A DNA stretch of 64,000 nucleotides from Rostratula benghalensis (taxonomy: Eukaryota; Chordata; Aves; Charadriiformes; Rostratulidae). The position numbers and the translations under genes were made by a program. This document shows, in pieces, positions 62,679 to 64,000 of the stretch. Each line of letters starts with the position of its first letter. Position 1 is the first letter of the stretch. The DNA lies in contig VXAI01000025.1 in NCBI GenBank assembly GCA_013399305.1, positions 4,332,798 to 4,396,797 on the forward strand, read 5' to 3'. Below the pieces are notes generated by a model, which had not been told where the DNA came from, did no database searches, and saw only the letters and a program-made list of their open reading frames with translations.

Positions 62679-64000
62679 GTGAATAGACATTGTCCAAGCG
62701 TGTCTTCAGTTATTTTTTTAACTAGGAAAAAGTTCAAAACAATTTTAAGTGTGTCTCTTCACATTAATGTAGCTTAAAAATACTGTTGGACGGAATATAT
62801 TCTTTCATTGCTGCCCTGCGAATTCTAAGGTCAAATATTGAATTTATCACTCTGTTCATACTTGGGAAAAACTGCTGTGAAATGGAAATTCTGACTGTTT
62901 AAGGATCTGATCCTTCTTGTGTTTTATGGCAAAAGAGGTTTGTTCATAACCTGCTCTCCTTGCCACAAGGAAGCCGTGGTCGTGATTTCTGGACAAATGC
63001 TGCAGTATTCAACAGGATGTCAGAATCTGAACTGGGTTTGTACCTGGAAAATCTTTGAGGATTCTTGCTCAGTAAAGCTCCCTGAAACCATTTGACCTTA
63101 GAAAATGTCTCATGGAGTATTTGTAGAGGCAGGTTACAGTATTCTTAATAATCATATATATCAGGGGTTTACTGTTTTTTCTCTGTTTTTAGTGTGTTTT
63201 AGCAAAAATGTTGATTGATAAGTAGGAAACCCAAAGGGTATTCACCATCCAAAGATGCTCTGTGGCGTCAGTCACTCCACATCCATTTCATCTGGAGTAA
63301 TTGTTCTAAAAGCAGTCGGACTTTAGTGAGTTATTCCACAGCACTGAAGCATGGAGGAAGTTTGGGTGAAATAAGATCCGATGACTGGATGCTAAAGTTG
63401 CACAAATTCAGCTTGGAAGTAGGATGGATTTTTCTAATAGGAAGGGTACTAAATCTTGGGAAAAAAATGTATTTGTGGCTATGGGTTACATTTTCCATTA
63501 CTTGAACCTTTAAATTAAGATTAACATTTTGGTATGAAATGAAATGAATTAAAACCAGCTTCCATTAGCAAAACAAAAATCTCAATTTTATGTAGGAATT
63601 ATTACCTGAAATTCAGTATGATTGAATGATTGCTGGTAATTATCCCTTCTGAAAAATCAATTCATCATTAATGAAGCTTCTTGACATCTTAGATTTTGAA
63701 AACTAAAGTTAAAGTAAGACACTTTTCGGAGGGTATAGATTTCTCTCTCTCCATCATTGCTGTGTTTTTTATTTTCTGGGTAGATTGGGCAAACAGCACA
63801 CATCACTGACTGTGGAAGTGTTTTTAAGCAGACTAATTGAAATTTAGATGCACTGAGGTGTAGATTGGGATCCAGAAATAAAGGTAAATCCTAGGGTTTT
63901 GTAGATTCATGAACTGCTTTGCTTTTTCAGTTTAAAGGGGGACTGAGCCTGCCTGCCTGAGCTGTAGGTAAATAATGTAAGGGCAAGATGTGAAAATAGA

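Larger units (their letters stand above)
62231..64000. other. Non-coding sequence
   Basis: Microsatellite and T-rich tract as listed; short frames only (63215-63505, 96 codons, is unrecognised). Nothing else seen to the window end. Confidence 0.55.

Overview
The window looks like a single-copy, AT-rich stretch of vertebrate nuclear DNA, either a gene desert or the inside of a very large intron. It is most likely avian or another sauropsid. Reasons: open frames are short everywhere (the longest, 41665-42105, has 146 codons, about what chance gives in 64 kb); there are no operons or bacterial signals; mononucleotide A/T tracts and microsatellites are frequent; and I see no Alu-, L1- or recognisable CR1-like copy in 64 kb, which would be surprising in a mammal but is ordinary in a bird gene desert. 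The organism call is inference from composition, not from a marker gene.

I found no protein-coding gene, rRNA, tRNA or CRISPR array that I can support. What the sequence does hold: one 32-base N gap (20811-20842); about fourteen A or T tracts of 12 bases or more; short microsatellites; three perfect tandem duplications (43 bp at 38645-38730, 58 bp at 39069-39184, 15 bp at 53990-54019); and a 240 bp alternating purine-pyrimidine block with a cruciform-capable inverted repeat (34081-34325).

Several blocks resemble the conserved non-coding elements found around vertebrate developmental regulators: dense homeodomain (TAAT), octamer, GATA, FOX or TCF-type cores in unique sequence with kept CpGs. 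The strongest by eye are 40660-41260, 42640-43170, 55980-56540, 61800-62230, 17270-17580 and 11100-11510. No alignment was possible, so these are candidates only.

Region by region: 1-11 kb is plain sequence with two octamer sites and one repeated 18-mer. 11-18.4 kb has a run of enhancer-like blocks. 18.4-25.6 kb is plain and contains the gap. 25.6-29.7 kb has four enhancer-like blocks and a CpG-enriched patch ending in A20. 29.7-34 kb is plain. 34-37.1 kb holds the purine-pyrimidine block and the two best exon-like signals, one encoding a strongly hydrophobic segment. 38.6-41.3 kb is GC-richer, carries two perfect duplications and ends in the best enhancer-like block. 41.4-46.6 kb has four more blocks. 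46.6-56 kb is plain. 56-64 kb has two blocks and two CpG or microexon curiosities. If the exon-like signals are real, the most economical reading is an unannotated plus-strand transcript, probably lncRNA, crossing 35.7-37.1 kb among distal enhancers.
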